From assembly GCA_006384855.1 (NCBI GenBank), contig VCJN01001322.1:62001-126000 (forward strand): a stretch of DNA of 64,000 nucleotides. The letters are read 5' to 3'. Below are positions 25,240 to 35,736 of this stretch, piece by piece; positions within the stretch are counted from its first letter, which is position 1; each line of letters starts with the position of its first letter. Made by a program: the position numbers and the translations under genes. The DNA is from Tetraselmis striata. Taxonomy: Eukaryota; Chlorophyta; Chlorodendrophyceae; Chlorodendrales; Chlorodendraceae. The notes beneath the pieces are model-generated. The model made no database searches. It was not told the DNA's origin and was given only the letters and a program-made list of their open reading frames with translations.

Positions 25240-25575
25240 CCCGTGTTCACATATATTCCATATCACATATTCATCATCAGGAACCCGGAATTTGTGTATT
25301 CAAATATGGAATCTGATGTATTCGAATAGATGAAAACGTCACATATCGCATATGAGGAATCTGTGACGTCACATATTGGCTTATTTCCAATTACCTCAGA
25401 TTCTCGCGGATGTGAGAGAATTATTGACAGCTAGCTGATTATATGTGACGTCACATATTTGACGTCATGGCATCATGCATCATATTGACGTCACGACGTC
25501 ATGACGTCGTGGTCATAGATAGGCAGAGAACTATTGGCAGCTAGTTATGTGACGTCACATATTTGACGTCATGCG
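25240..25575. repeat. Cluster of TGACGTCA-type palindromes in AT-rich DNA
   Basis: At least six copies of (TG)TGACGTCACA, TGACGTCA or GACGTCAT, many followed by TAT or TATTTGACGTCATG, within about 330 bp. A duplicated segment (GGCAGAGAACTATTGGCAGCTAGTTA and its partner at about 25415) suggests unit duplication. TGACGTCA is the classic CRE/bZIP site, but the density suggests a repeat family and not a promoter. Confidence 0.75.
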
Positions 25576-26247
25576 CATTTCGGGCCCGTATGGTATGTCT
25601 CTTGTTCCCACCACACCCACTCCATCCATCGCACCAGCTCAACCCGCCCCTTGTTTCATTAACAATTTCCCCGCCGCGCACGCTCGCGCTCCACCCCGCC
25701 GAAACACTCCCGCCAACCCTCGCCCGCACCCGCACCTATGCATGGAGAGATAGTGGCGATTTCGCAGCCACCTCGCGCCCCTACCTGCGGCGTCATGTAG
25801 TCCCGCCGGGCGGGCCATTGACGGTGAGGAAGGCTGAGAGTACAACCGATGAGACGGGAAGACAGCCCCTGATACGCCGCAGCGATCGCTGCACCCGATC
25901 GATGCACTAGTCTAAACCACATGTCGGTTGAGGACAGGCTGTCCCACCCACACTACTACTAGCACACGGGTGTGCTGCGCAGTACTGGTGAGGTGGGGTG
26001 GCGGAGGGTGTTGTGGTGTGCATTTGTGGTTGTGGTGGTGGTGGCGGCGGCGCATCCGGGGGGCGCCGCAGTGGCGAACAGTAGCCGTAGGATCATCTGT
26101 GATCAGAGGTATGTGTTCCATTCGTATAGACATAGCAGCAGTCCGTCGATCACAGATATCGTTTATCACGGGCTAGTCGTACGGAGTACGGGAATCCGGG
26201 ATATTATCAGTGACGCTCGTTCGTCGATCTGCTGATGCGCTGCTGCT

Positions 26248-27651
26248 GTGACTCGGAATCTATCAATTATGTTCGAATGTTCGAGCACTAGCGGAGGATT
26301 GCGCGTCACCACATCTCCTTTTACGGCCACTCCTCTTGGAGTTGGTACTGGTGAGGCCGCCTCTGCTGCCCAGCAATTGCTTCCTATCGGTGGTACGAGT
26401 ACTGCCAATACCGTTACTACATGCGCTTTTGTAGCTCTGAAGATACCGTCGCCGGGCGAATTAGTGGCACACCCTCCGTCAGCAGCCACTGTTTCCCTCC
26501 CAGAATCGCTGCCAGGTTCTACTGCTCCGCCCTCGGGTACGGGTTCGGGTGCGACCTCCGATGATCAACCCACGACCATGGTTGTCCAACGCCACCTCAG
26601 CCGTGCGATTCGCTTGCGTGACTTCGTGGCCCTCGATCTCAGCTTCCAACGTACTGGTGCAGCGGCCTCGCGACTTGATACCCTGCGCCTGTACAGCGCG
26701 TGCGGGCCGGGCTCCCTATCGCTTTTCCAGTCGGATCACGAGTCCGCCCGCAAGATTCCCCATGCTGCTTATGCGGCCGCCGCTGCGCGGGTACTGGGCC
26801 TTTGCCCGCGCGGAGGTTCCGCGCTTGTCACTTGCCCTGGCCAAACGTGTGGTATTGATCCCTTATGGCTTCGCTCTACGGATGGCTCGAACCGGAGCGC
26901 TACGGATTTCATCGTGGATCATCTACCCATATGCCCCGTAGCGAACTACAAGCACCGCATGCATACCGCTTTGAAGAATCTGTGGGCATCTGTGGCAATT
27001 GATGCGGGGGCGGTGCTTGACCGGGACCGCTCGGGAGCCGGCGACTTGACCCTTGAGACGAGTGGGCTGCGCCCAGCGGACCGCTCGCGGCCGTCGGACC
27101 TGACGCTGGCGGGGTGGGGAGGGGCAGCGTGCGATTACATGATCGACTTCGCGTGCGTGTCCTCCACGACCCCCACTTGGAGCAACGACCCCCGCTGGTG
27201 CATCCCGGGAATCGCGGCGACCGAGGCGGAGCATGCTAAGTTGGCAGCGGACCGGGCGTCTTCCGCCCCAGTGCAGGATGCTCACCGGTACTACCCTTTT
27301 GTGGTTGAGGACCGCGGCCGACTCGGGAAGTCCGCTTTGACTGTGGTCTACATCTTCGCGGTGCTTTTGGCTGTGCGCAACTTCCCTGGCGGTCCTTCCG
27401 CCCCGACCTCTTGCTTTCTTCGTGGTCAATCCGTTCAGGCACTTCGAAACTTTGTCGCCGGCCAACCTGCTGAGTTCCGCCGTCACCTGTCGCGCACACG
27501 GCGGGGGCTGTTGCAGCGGGTCTCGGCTTGCGTGCATGGTACCCTGGGCGGCATTCTCTCTGCCGGTGTGCATATGGCCAAGTCTGATGCGTGTGCTCGT
27601 GCCCACTCTGCGTCTTCTCATGTTCCTGCTTCCACCCCGCAGTCGTTGTAG
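26248..27651 (+). CDS. Retroelement-type zinc-finger plus restriction-like endonuclease protein
   Basis: An open frame of 467 codons. The N-terminal part is Ser/Thr/Ala-rich. The C-terminal half has a possible zinc cluster (CPGQTC, then HLPIC and KHRMH), then RPSDLTLAGW, CDYMIDFACVSS and later EAEHAKL. The order CCHC, (K/R)PD, D, E-x3-K resembles the C-terminal restriction-like endonuclease module of R2/CRE-type LINEs and related algal transposon proteins. No reverse transcriptase domain precedes it. A second, partial copy lies at 34.17-34.93 kb and the downstream sequence recurs elsewhere, so this is repetitive, mobile-element-derived DNA. A domesticated gene is possible because the frame is intact. 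Nuclease activity is inference from weak motifs. Confidence 0.5.
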   Translation: MTRNLSIMFECSSTSGGLRVTTSPFTATPLGVGTGEAASAAQQLLPIGGTSTANTVTTCAFVALKIPSPGELVAHPPSAATVSLPESLPGSTAPPSGTGSGATSDDQPTTMVVQRHLSRAIRLRDFVALDLSFQRTGAAASRLDTLRLYSACGPGSLSLFQSDHESARKIPHAAYAAAAARVLGLCPRGGSALVTCPGQTCGIDPLWLRSTDGSNRSATDFIVDHLPICPVANYKHRMHTALKNLWASVAIDAGAVLDRDRSGAGDLTLETSGLRPADRSRPSDLTLAGWGGAACDYMIDFACVSSTTPTWSNDPRWCIPGIAATEAEHAKLAADRASSAPVQDAHRYYPFVVEDRGRLGKSALTVVYIFAVLLAVRNFPGGPSAPTSCFLRGQSVQALRNFVAGQPAEFRRHLSRTRRGLLQRVSACVHGTLGGILSAGVHMAKSDACARAHSASSHVPASTPQSL

Positions 27652-30300
27652 AGGACCTTTCTGATTGCCTTTTATTTTGGTGATTTCCGATATCGCCTTC
27701 TGCTGCTAGCTCATGTAATTATAATTATGTTCGAATAGGGCGGGCTGCTTTACTGTTCATAGTCGTGATTTTCACATCATCGGTGCTTCAACACATAAAT
27801 TTGCGCACTAAAAGCAGAACTCCTGTAAGCAACACTAGAGGCTGATTACTGTAGTAAAATTGTATGTATATAGTCGCTAATCCTTACGGGTTTTGGCGTT
27901 CTCTGTCTTCGCGTCTGAGGAACGATTGATGTGGGGATCCGGGGATGGCACAATACCTATAGCGACTGTGCCCTGTAGAATAAAAAACCTAAGAACGACA
28001 TAGCAGGTGGTGCTCGTACGGGTACGGCGGGGTATTATGATTGTCCGCTAGCAGCAGCTATGCGGATTTATTACGATCGACAGTAATCCGTAGCAATCCT
28101 TCCAGCTGTAAAAACAGATCGATCCAGATTACTGCCGGAATTCAGCATATGTGATGGATGACATGTGAAAATGCGCAGTCGCTTCATCGCCGGCCCGGTG
28201 CCCCACTCGACTACCTGTACAAGGATGACTATCCTGACGTGTAGTATCGCGTCGCTACTGGTTACTATTAGCGACATCAGGGTTTGTCGCTACATCAGGG
28301 CTTTCAGAAATGCGCACTGCAAACAGAACAGATAGCAGCAACTAGTCGCTAATAATGGTTTGAATCACAAAAAGGCCAGCGTTAGATCCACCGATAATGG
28401 TAAACGCAGTACGTAATAAAGATCAACACAGAAAAGCGGCCCGCATCCCGCACAAGGTGGGAGGGATGGTGGATGTTGCGCGCAGCACGGTTCAGTCCGG
28501 GCCACGCGTGCACATCGCTACAGGGTACTACACAGGCGGTACGGGCGGTAGTACACCCGTATCCGGGATTTATACTCGAGGTAGTCGCTATTGATTAATA
28601 ATTGCATAGATATCATCGTGTCGTTTAAAAACCCTAACTAATATATATCATCGTGTCGTCGCGGAGCTGACAGAATATGCATCAGGGTTCTGGAGGTATG
28701 GGCACCTGAGGTGCCTGGGGATACAGATGAGCAACTCGTCGTAAACCTGTCAACATGCATCGGACGCGCGCAGCGGAACTCGTACAGGCACGTCGCGCGG
28801 GGCCCAAATTAGACAATCCTTTACTTTAGGGTTATGATAACCATTAATCATTAATTATTCATGTTAGGGATTATCGGTCGCAAGATACCACCGTATTTTA
28901 CTCGGTTTTATTTTTCCGCCCCCGGGACTATAGGACTGGCAACAGTGATGAAACCCTTGCAGCGTCTCTACGACAACGGCCGTTTTTTAGTTATCCAGTT
29001 ACGGAAAGCCCTCACCTGCTGGGTTGGCGATGCTCATTTATTCCCCTACCTCTTGGGTTGAGCGGAGGAAAAGGAGAGCCGCGTCCGAAATCGCCTGGAA
29101 TACGAGAGAATCGGTACCGGTCGCAATACGGTTTTATCACGGATTTTTAGGCGTCCGTCCGTCCTCCGTCCTCCTGTGCTGCGTCTTCGCGTATGAACCG
29201 TCATACGTTCGGTTTTCAGTCGTTTGATTTCTAGGTACTGGTCCGACGACGGTAAGGTTCTGAATGGATGCGCGTGTATTCTAGCCCAGGCACGTCATAT
29301 ATTCGTCTGAAACGCCAAAATAACGCGGTACCGCAGCGCGTTTTTACTGCTGAATCAGCAAGCGAGACTATTCCTTACGACTATTCCTTACCTATACGGT
29401 AGTCCGAGTATGGTGCTGTAAAAAGGGGTCGCCGCGGTGCGGGGGCAGTCCGCCGACCCGGGGCCCGGCGTCCGTCGACGGACGGGCGACGGTCGAACGA
29501 CGGCGTCCGGCGTCCGGTGCCGGTACAGGCGGCGGGCGTGGCGATTCGCGGCGTGCCCGCCCCGTAGACCTGACGACCGGCCCGACCTGCGCGGCCTCGT
29601 GCGGGATGCGGGCCGCCTGTGGGCGGCTTGTACTGTATTGCTGATCTTGCAGGGCTGTTTTTTTTTTTCCTTTAGCGGTGGGTTGGGTACCGGCCTTTTT
29701 GTAATGCCCGCCAGTAGTCAGCGGCCCGCTTTTACGCGGCTTGCAGATTTAATCTGTTTTACAAAATAAATTACTGACAAATCTAACGCTAAAAGCAGTA
29801 TTACCCGGAAACAACAGTATTACAAGATCAACACTACTGTACAAGCCGGCTAAAAGCGGCCCGCATCCCGCACGGCCGCACCACGCTCAACCCAAGAGGT
29901 AGGGGCACCTCCACAAATCCCCGGCGCGAAGCGCCGCTTAGTAAATATTCAAAAAGGAAATTGCCGAAGCATTCTGCAAAACTAAGTATTTAACCCCCGC
30001 GACATAGCCTTGTTGGATCACCGCCGTCGAAACACTGCTGCCATCAAAGTACCCTCGGCACTGACCACGAAAGGTCTGCCCTATAAGGATTACCCGTTTG
30101 GGCGTCGGCCCATTCGAGTATTTCAACGGCGGAGGCGGGCGGGCGGGACGCAGACACATTGCCGAAAACATGCGTTGGCTTCATTATAAGCTTTTGGGAG
30201 GGGCCAAAAATAAAGCCTTAGAAAAGAAAAGCCTTAGAGGCAGACCCGCGAAAATGAACGAAGTGAGGGGAGGGTTTTTGTGGATGTCGAGGCGCGACCC
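27652..30300. other. Repeat-rich AT-moderate DNA without recognisable gene
   Basis: It contains the shared 3' tail of the nuclease-like element (TTTTGGTGATTTCCGATATC at about 27676, also at 47638), many copies of the short motif TAGTCGCTA or its complement (28245-28600), a copy of the 54-55 kb repeat at 28905-29045, and inverted CCCCTACCTCTTGGGTTGAG at 29043-29062 versus 29887-29906. No protein-coding gene is supportable. Confidence 0.55.
29043..29906. mobile_element. Possible small inverted-repeat element
   Basis: A 20-bp exact inverted pair (29043-29062 and 29887-29906) encloses about 860 bp with no coding capacity. An AAAAGCGGCCCGCATCCCGC motif inside (about 29852) is also found at 28433. 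It could be a non-autonomous DNA element. Target-site duplications were not identified. Confidence 0.35.
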
Positions 30301-30689
30301 CATGGTGGGTGCGCCGTGACAAAGGAAGATGGAGACAGGCAAGCCCCGGTGCGTTTAAGCAAACGACAAAGCAGTCTGCGGAAGCAGCACTATCCGGGAT
30401 GGCAGCATCGGGATCAGCGCGATAGTGGTGCCGTACGGGAGAAGCAAGGATTACTTTGCCTAGTGACACCAATATTGATGAAACTGAGGCTGCGTCGCCC
30501 GGGCGTATGTAGGAAAGCGGCACCCCCGCTCTCGTTTTCGTACATGAATCGCAACAGTAACGGATACTTATCGACGAAATTCCACGCGGGTCGACCCATT
30601 GCATTTCAAGTTTGGCCGCTCCGGATTCCAGTACTTTATAGAACACAAGTCGCACCGGTGTGGAATTTCGGCCACTCGACTAAAGGCTA

Positions 30690-31765
30690 GTTCCGCCGGA
30701 CGATGAAAGTGCTATGAGCCGGCTGCTGGGATACGGTGTATCTCGTCGGGCGGTACGGGCATGCCACGTGGAGATACGAGCACCGTACTGGTGCCGTACC
30801 GCCCCTGCTAAGTAGACAAGCAAGGGAAGATGGAACCCTAACTAGTAGTAGTGAATTTTTCAAGGGAGGGAGCATATATGAATGGAGCCGCCCAAGCGGG
30901 AGTGCAGCTACGTACCGCCTACCGTGAGAAAAACGGCTGGCTACCGTCACACGTCGGGGCTTGCGAAGCATGGCGGGCGGGGAGGGGCGGACGATGGTGT
31001 GTGGAGCCAGCTCCGCGCATAGCGGGTTGTAGCAGGCGCAGCCCGACAAGCCAAGCATGCAGCGACGGCCCGATGGCGCCGACCACCTTTGTGCCCGGGG
31101 CTGCGAAAGCACATGGGGCACGATGTGCTGCAGTGAAGGCTCGATGGCGCCGACTAGCTGCGTGCCCGGGGCTGCGAAAGCAACCATGGCACAATGTGCA
31201 GCGGCGGCCCGATGGCACCGGCGAGCAACGTACGTACCCGGGCCGCGGAAGCGATTAGGGCACATGTAGCAGTGGCGGCATGATAGCGCCGACCAGCTGC
31301 GTCCCGGGCTGCGGAAACAACTACCGGGGCCCGCGGTGCAGTGGCGGCCCGTTGGAGCCGGCGCGCTGCGTGCCGGGGCAGCGGAAGCAACCGGGGCGCA
31401 TAGTGTAGCGGCGGCCCGTTGGCGCCGACTAACTGCGTGAGTGGGCCGCGAGAGAAACCGGGGCACGATGCATGTATGTGCAGGGGCCGGCAAGATGGAG
31501 ACAGACGAGCCCCATGGTGCTTTTAAGCACACGACGAAACAATGCGCGGGAGCAATAACGCTACACGGGATGGCTGCGCCGAGAAACGCGCGCGGGGTGG
31601 TGCCGTACGGGTGTACGGCAACTTCCGCCGGACGATGAACGTGATGCCGGGGGGCTGCTAGGTCGATGTAGCTCCTCGGGCGGTACGGACACGCCACGTG
31701 GACACTTACTAGCACCGTACGAGTGCCGTACCGCGCATGCAAAGTACAGAAGGGAAGAGAAAAAC
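30690..31765. repeat. Direct repeats of about 135 bp flanking a minisatellite
   Basis: The segment at about 30690-30830 (CGGGCGGTACGGGCATGCCACGTGGA, ending near CAAGGGA) recurs at about 31625-31765. A further match links 30330-30440 with 31493-31620 (GATGGAGACAG, then GTGGTGCCGTACGGG). The whole interval is therefore a large, diverged direct duplication around the 69-bp minisatellite. The long open minus-strand frame here (31742-30687) is a by-product of GC-rich repeats. Confidence 0.75.
31055..31445. repeat. 69-bp minisatellite, about six copies
   Basis: Units begin near 31068, 31139, 31207, 31278, 31347 and 31414 with variants of GCCCGATGGCGCCGAC, each followed by CTGCGTGCCCGGGGCTGCGGAAGC. 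Spacing is 67-71 bp. Copies differ at many sites, so the array is not recent. Confidence 0.85.
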
Positions 31766-34120
31766 TACTAGCAGTATGTACACATGAGTAGAATAAAGTG
31801 TCGCTTTCGGTATTTCATCTACTCGCAATACTTCCGTACGTATCTCCGGGTGTGTCATGGGGCGCTGTGAACGCCGTGCCCCCCCCCCCCCCCCCCCCGC
31901 CCCCCCCCCCCCCCCACCTCCCCGAGGCATCCCGCCACCCCAAACGAACTCAAGAACGGGATTCTTAAGCCACTCCGGTTTGGATGGAGAAATACCATAC
32001 CGAATCTTGCGCAACCATGGCAAATCTCATTCGCAAAGAGCAGCCGGAAGCCGCGGGATAGCATCAGGCGCCGCGGGTCCTCGTATACCGCGCTTTGGTT
32101 CCATCGGGCGTATAGCAGGCCCTAGAGGCAGTAGTGACATGCAACTCATGGCGCAGTAGGCCGGCCCGCATGGTTGAGATGCGGCTCGTCGCAGGGTTCG
32201 CTGGCTCAGCACACGTCGCAACACGTAAGGTTTGAGGGCATGCGTAGTTGGTGGGCCATATGCTAAGGTAGGCACGCTGTCATCTAGGCACTCAACGTCC
32301 TTGCATCAAATCTTGTCGCTAGCATCGGCAAGCGAGTCCAGCAATAAGCCCACCCTCCTCCCTAGTTTCACTGCTAGCCAGATCGTGCTCAATGATCCCT
32401 ACCTCCTTGCTTGTTTTCGGCGGCCTCGTCTTGCTTGTCTCAAGTGATTGCGGGCACTTCCCCATTGTATCTCTTAGTGTGACCGGAGCACATCACTTTA
32501 GGCTCATGCCCGTCGCAGTGTGCGGATTCCGCACACTGCAGGGTCATGCGCACATGCGCAGCCGACGTGGCATGCTGGCACAATTATAATCAGGGCAAAA
32601 CATACGCTTTTCAGCTAGTTGCGGCTGTTTTGAACACTGGAAAGCCGCTAGCTACCCGCAGCCTACAACGCTTTTGTTAGTATTGGTTTATTTCTGAACC
32701 GTACCAACCCACGGGGCGTGCCGGCGCAATGACCCGCCATGGTCGTTGCATAAGAGCATTGCTCCCCAAACTCGGCCCAACCCCTCTGCATATGCAATAT
32801 TGGTGGTATGGCAGTTTGGTTAGAAAAAATATACCGCGTAAACGACGCCATGCCGAGCTAACGGCATGGGTCATAGTGGGTCGGCGGGTACGGACATCAA
32901 GAGGGGCGCTACCATGGGGAGTAACGGCTGCGGCATCGCGCCGCCCGTTGTAGACGCACACGCATGTCACCGGAGAGGCCGACGCGCGGGCTATAGAGGC
33001 CGCGGACGCGAAAAGATATGCTATTGTTTGCAGTATAAAAAGAGAGACATGATCAAGCCCCACCGGCGTACCAGCGCTAACCACAAGGATGAGAGGGGGG
33101 GGGGGGGGGGGGTGCTGCCTCCTAAGATCCTCCGCCCCTTGTGGGCCTTTGCCTGGCGGCGGGCGCCGGACATGCACATAGGTGTGTATATGGAATGAAA
33201 CACATTATTACAATGCAGATTTGTTCGCACCTTGCCTTCCCGGGCCGCCATGCCGAAGCATGTCATACTAAAGATGTCGTTTCGTAATGATGGATTAGAT
33301 ATAGCGACTATATGCAAAGCAATCACTGGATATGAACACAAATGCCGGAACATATACGTTGTCAATGGCTAGCAAAATGTCTGGTGCGCTTCTCTGTGTT
33401 GGTGCAAACACCCGCCGCCTACTCAGAGGCGCCATGATGGCAGCATGGCTGTTCGCCTATGGGGTGCCGACGGTGGAGTAGCGCCACCATGACGGCCGAC
33501 GCCGCCCCGCCGAACTCCGCAACCTTCTTCCACGTCGGCGGCATCGCGCAGCATGCTTCGTCAATACTGACGTTCAGGCACACCGACATGCATGGTGCCC
33601 CCGAGTAGCGTCACAGACAAGGTGACTCGTGACTGATTTAGTCAAATAAAGAAATGGAAGTGACGGACGGCGCTTCCGCCGGTATAGGATAGGGCGGGTA
33701 TTTGAAGGGCGCGCATCAGCAGGGCGCATTGCGTCACGCTGCACATACATGTCCGTGGATGTACCAGCAATGATGTACATCCGGATGTACAATACCGTCA
33801 TCCGTACTCGAACGTTTACACGGCGTGGGGCGGATGAGAATCCATGTCAGCGTGGTGTATTAGGATGTTGTTACACAAGCATACGGTTTCGTGCCATTTC
33901 GCGAGTTCATAAGACTTTCTGCACGGGGTCGGACTTTATTTCTCCCCCCCCCCCCCTCCCCCCCCCCCCGCCCCCCCCCTTCGTGAGCAAAAGTGGGACC
34001 TAAAATAACATTACAAGTTGTAACGGCCTGATAGTACAAATCGCGCGGATGCACTACTACTCGTACATTAAAATAATCGCGATTAGCACGACTAATATTC
34101 AGTGCGATTACATACGTATG
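31766..34120. other. Intergenic stretch without recognisable gene
   Basis: Mixed composition with C-runs at about 31880-31915 and 33945-33980 and a G-run at 33094. No conserved coding frame, RNA gene or terminal repeat was found. A GC-rich patch near 33420-33600 has short open frames with no recognisable content. Confidence 0.5.
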
Positions 34121-34995
34121 GCTTTTGGGTGATATTCCGATCGCCTTTTGCAGCTAGTAGATAGGTCGTGCAATTACGGCTGCTCGAACCGGAATGCCAC
34201 GGATTTTCTCGTGGATCATCTGCCCATATGCCCCGTTACAAACTACAAGCACCGCATGCATACCGCTTTGAAAAATCTGTGGGCTTCCGTGGCGATCGAA
34301 GCGGGGGCGGTGCTCGACCGGGACCGCTGGGGAGTCGGCGACTTAACCCTTGAGACGAGTAGGCTGCGCCTAGCGGACCGCTTGCGGCCGTCAGATTTGA
34401 CGCTGGCGGGTTGGGGGGGGGGGGGGGCGGCGGTGTGCGATTACATGATCGATTTCGCGTGCGTGTCCTCCACGACCCCCACTTGGGCCAACGACCCCCG
34501 CTGGTGCATGCACCCCGGGGATCGCGGCAACCGGGCGTCTTCCGCCCCGGTGCAGGGTGTTCACCGGTACTACCCTTTTGTGGTTGAAGACCGTGGCCGC
34601 CTCGGAAACTCCGCTTTAACTGTGGTCTACATCTTCGCGGTGTTACTTCCTGTGCTATTACTTCCCTGTCCTGCCTTCCGCCACGACTTCATGCTTCCTT
34701 CGTGGTCAGTCCGTCCATGCTCTTCGAAACTTTGTTGCCAACCAACCCGATGAGTTCCGCCATCACATGTCGCGCACGCGGCGGGGGTTGTTGCAGCGAG
34801 TCTCTGCGCTTGCGTGCATGGTACCTTAGGCGGCATTCTCTCTGCCGGAGTGCAGACGGTCAAGTCTGGCGCGTTTGCCCGTGCTCATACCGCACCCTCT
34901 TCTGGTGCTGCTTCCACCTCGCAACTGCTGTAGTGGACGGTTTGTATTGCCTATTCGGATGGTTTCCTGATCGCCTTTTGCAGCTAGCTCATGTA
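34120..34995 (+). pseudogene. Second, partial copy of the zinc-finger/nuclease-like element
   Basis: About 34173-34935 matches the C-terminal half of the 26.2-27.65 kb frame at roughly 90 percent identity by eye, from TGCTCGAACCGG through the RPSDLTLAGW and MIDFACVSS segments to the end of the frame. The N-terminal half is absent and the frame is no longer continuous. The copy sits between two direct copies of a short tail sequence (about 34128-34165 and 34955-34990, CGATCGCCTTTTGCAGCTAG), which is also found after copy 1. A run of 15 G (34413-34427) replaces GGGGTGGGGAGGGG of copy 1. Confidence 0.75.
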
Positions 34996-35736
34996 ACTAA
35001 ATATATGGCCCTTATTCATCTGCCGGCGGACGCCACGCGCGCTCCGCCGGCCCTGGTACTTATTATAGCGTCTGTAGTGCTCTGCCCCCGCCGGCCCGCC
35101 CCCCTGCGTGCCGCCCTGGTACCTGTAGTAGTCCTTTGCCTTTGCCTGACTCTACCCCGTCATCGCCACGTGTAACCAAACACTCATCATTCTACATACA
35201 GGGTACAGTACGCGTACGGCATACCCACTGTTCCTGGTACGTGATTCGAATAGCCCACGTTAATATATTGTACGAGAAATATAAATCAGACGAGTGCCAA
35301 CTACAAAATCCAACAGGTGTGATCCAACAGGTGTCACACCGGAACTACTACGCTTCCGATATTCTACATGTACGGGTTCAGCTGGTACCTCGTACCGGTG
35401 CTGCGCCGTCATATTGATGCGCGCGACATCATCGTATAGCGACTACTGTACGCATCCAGCGCGCCGCGCGCCGTCGAGAACCGTCCGCCTCGTACGACGA
35501 CGACGCTGATGACGCGGCCCGCGACGATGCCATCATCATATGCATGGCCCAGGATGCCCAAACGGACCGAACGCGTCGGACGACGGCTGCACTCGAGCAA
35601 CCCGAGCCGCCGCCGCCGGCGATTGCCACAAATAAAACACCAATCGCAGAGCCACGAACCGCGTAATACTATTATTTTTATTCGTCGTCTCACCTGTGTC
35701 GTTACCGTCCTCAAGTAGCACACAGCACCTGCCAAG
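34996..35736 (+). promoter_or_regulatory. Upstream region of the channelrhodopsin gene
   Basis: About 740 bp between the transposon relic and the channelrhodopsin start codon, presumably promoter and 5' UTR. A short AT-rich patch (AATACTATTATTTTTATTCG, about 35666-35685) lies 50-70 bp before the ATG. No TATA box or light-response element is certain. Confidence 0.35.

Noticed and set aside
30687-31742. Minus-strand open frame of 351 codons
   Set aside because: Produced by the GC-rich 69-bp minisatellite and its flanking duplication; peptide is repeat-encoded with no domain.
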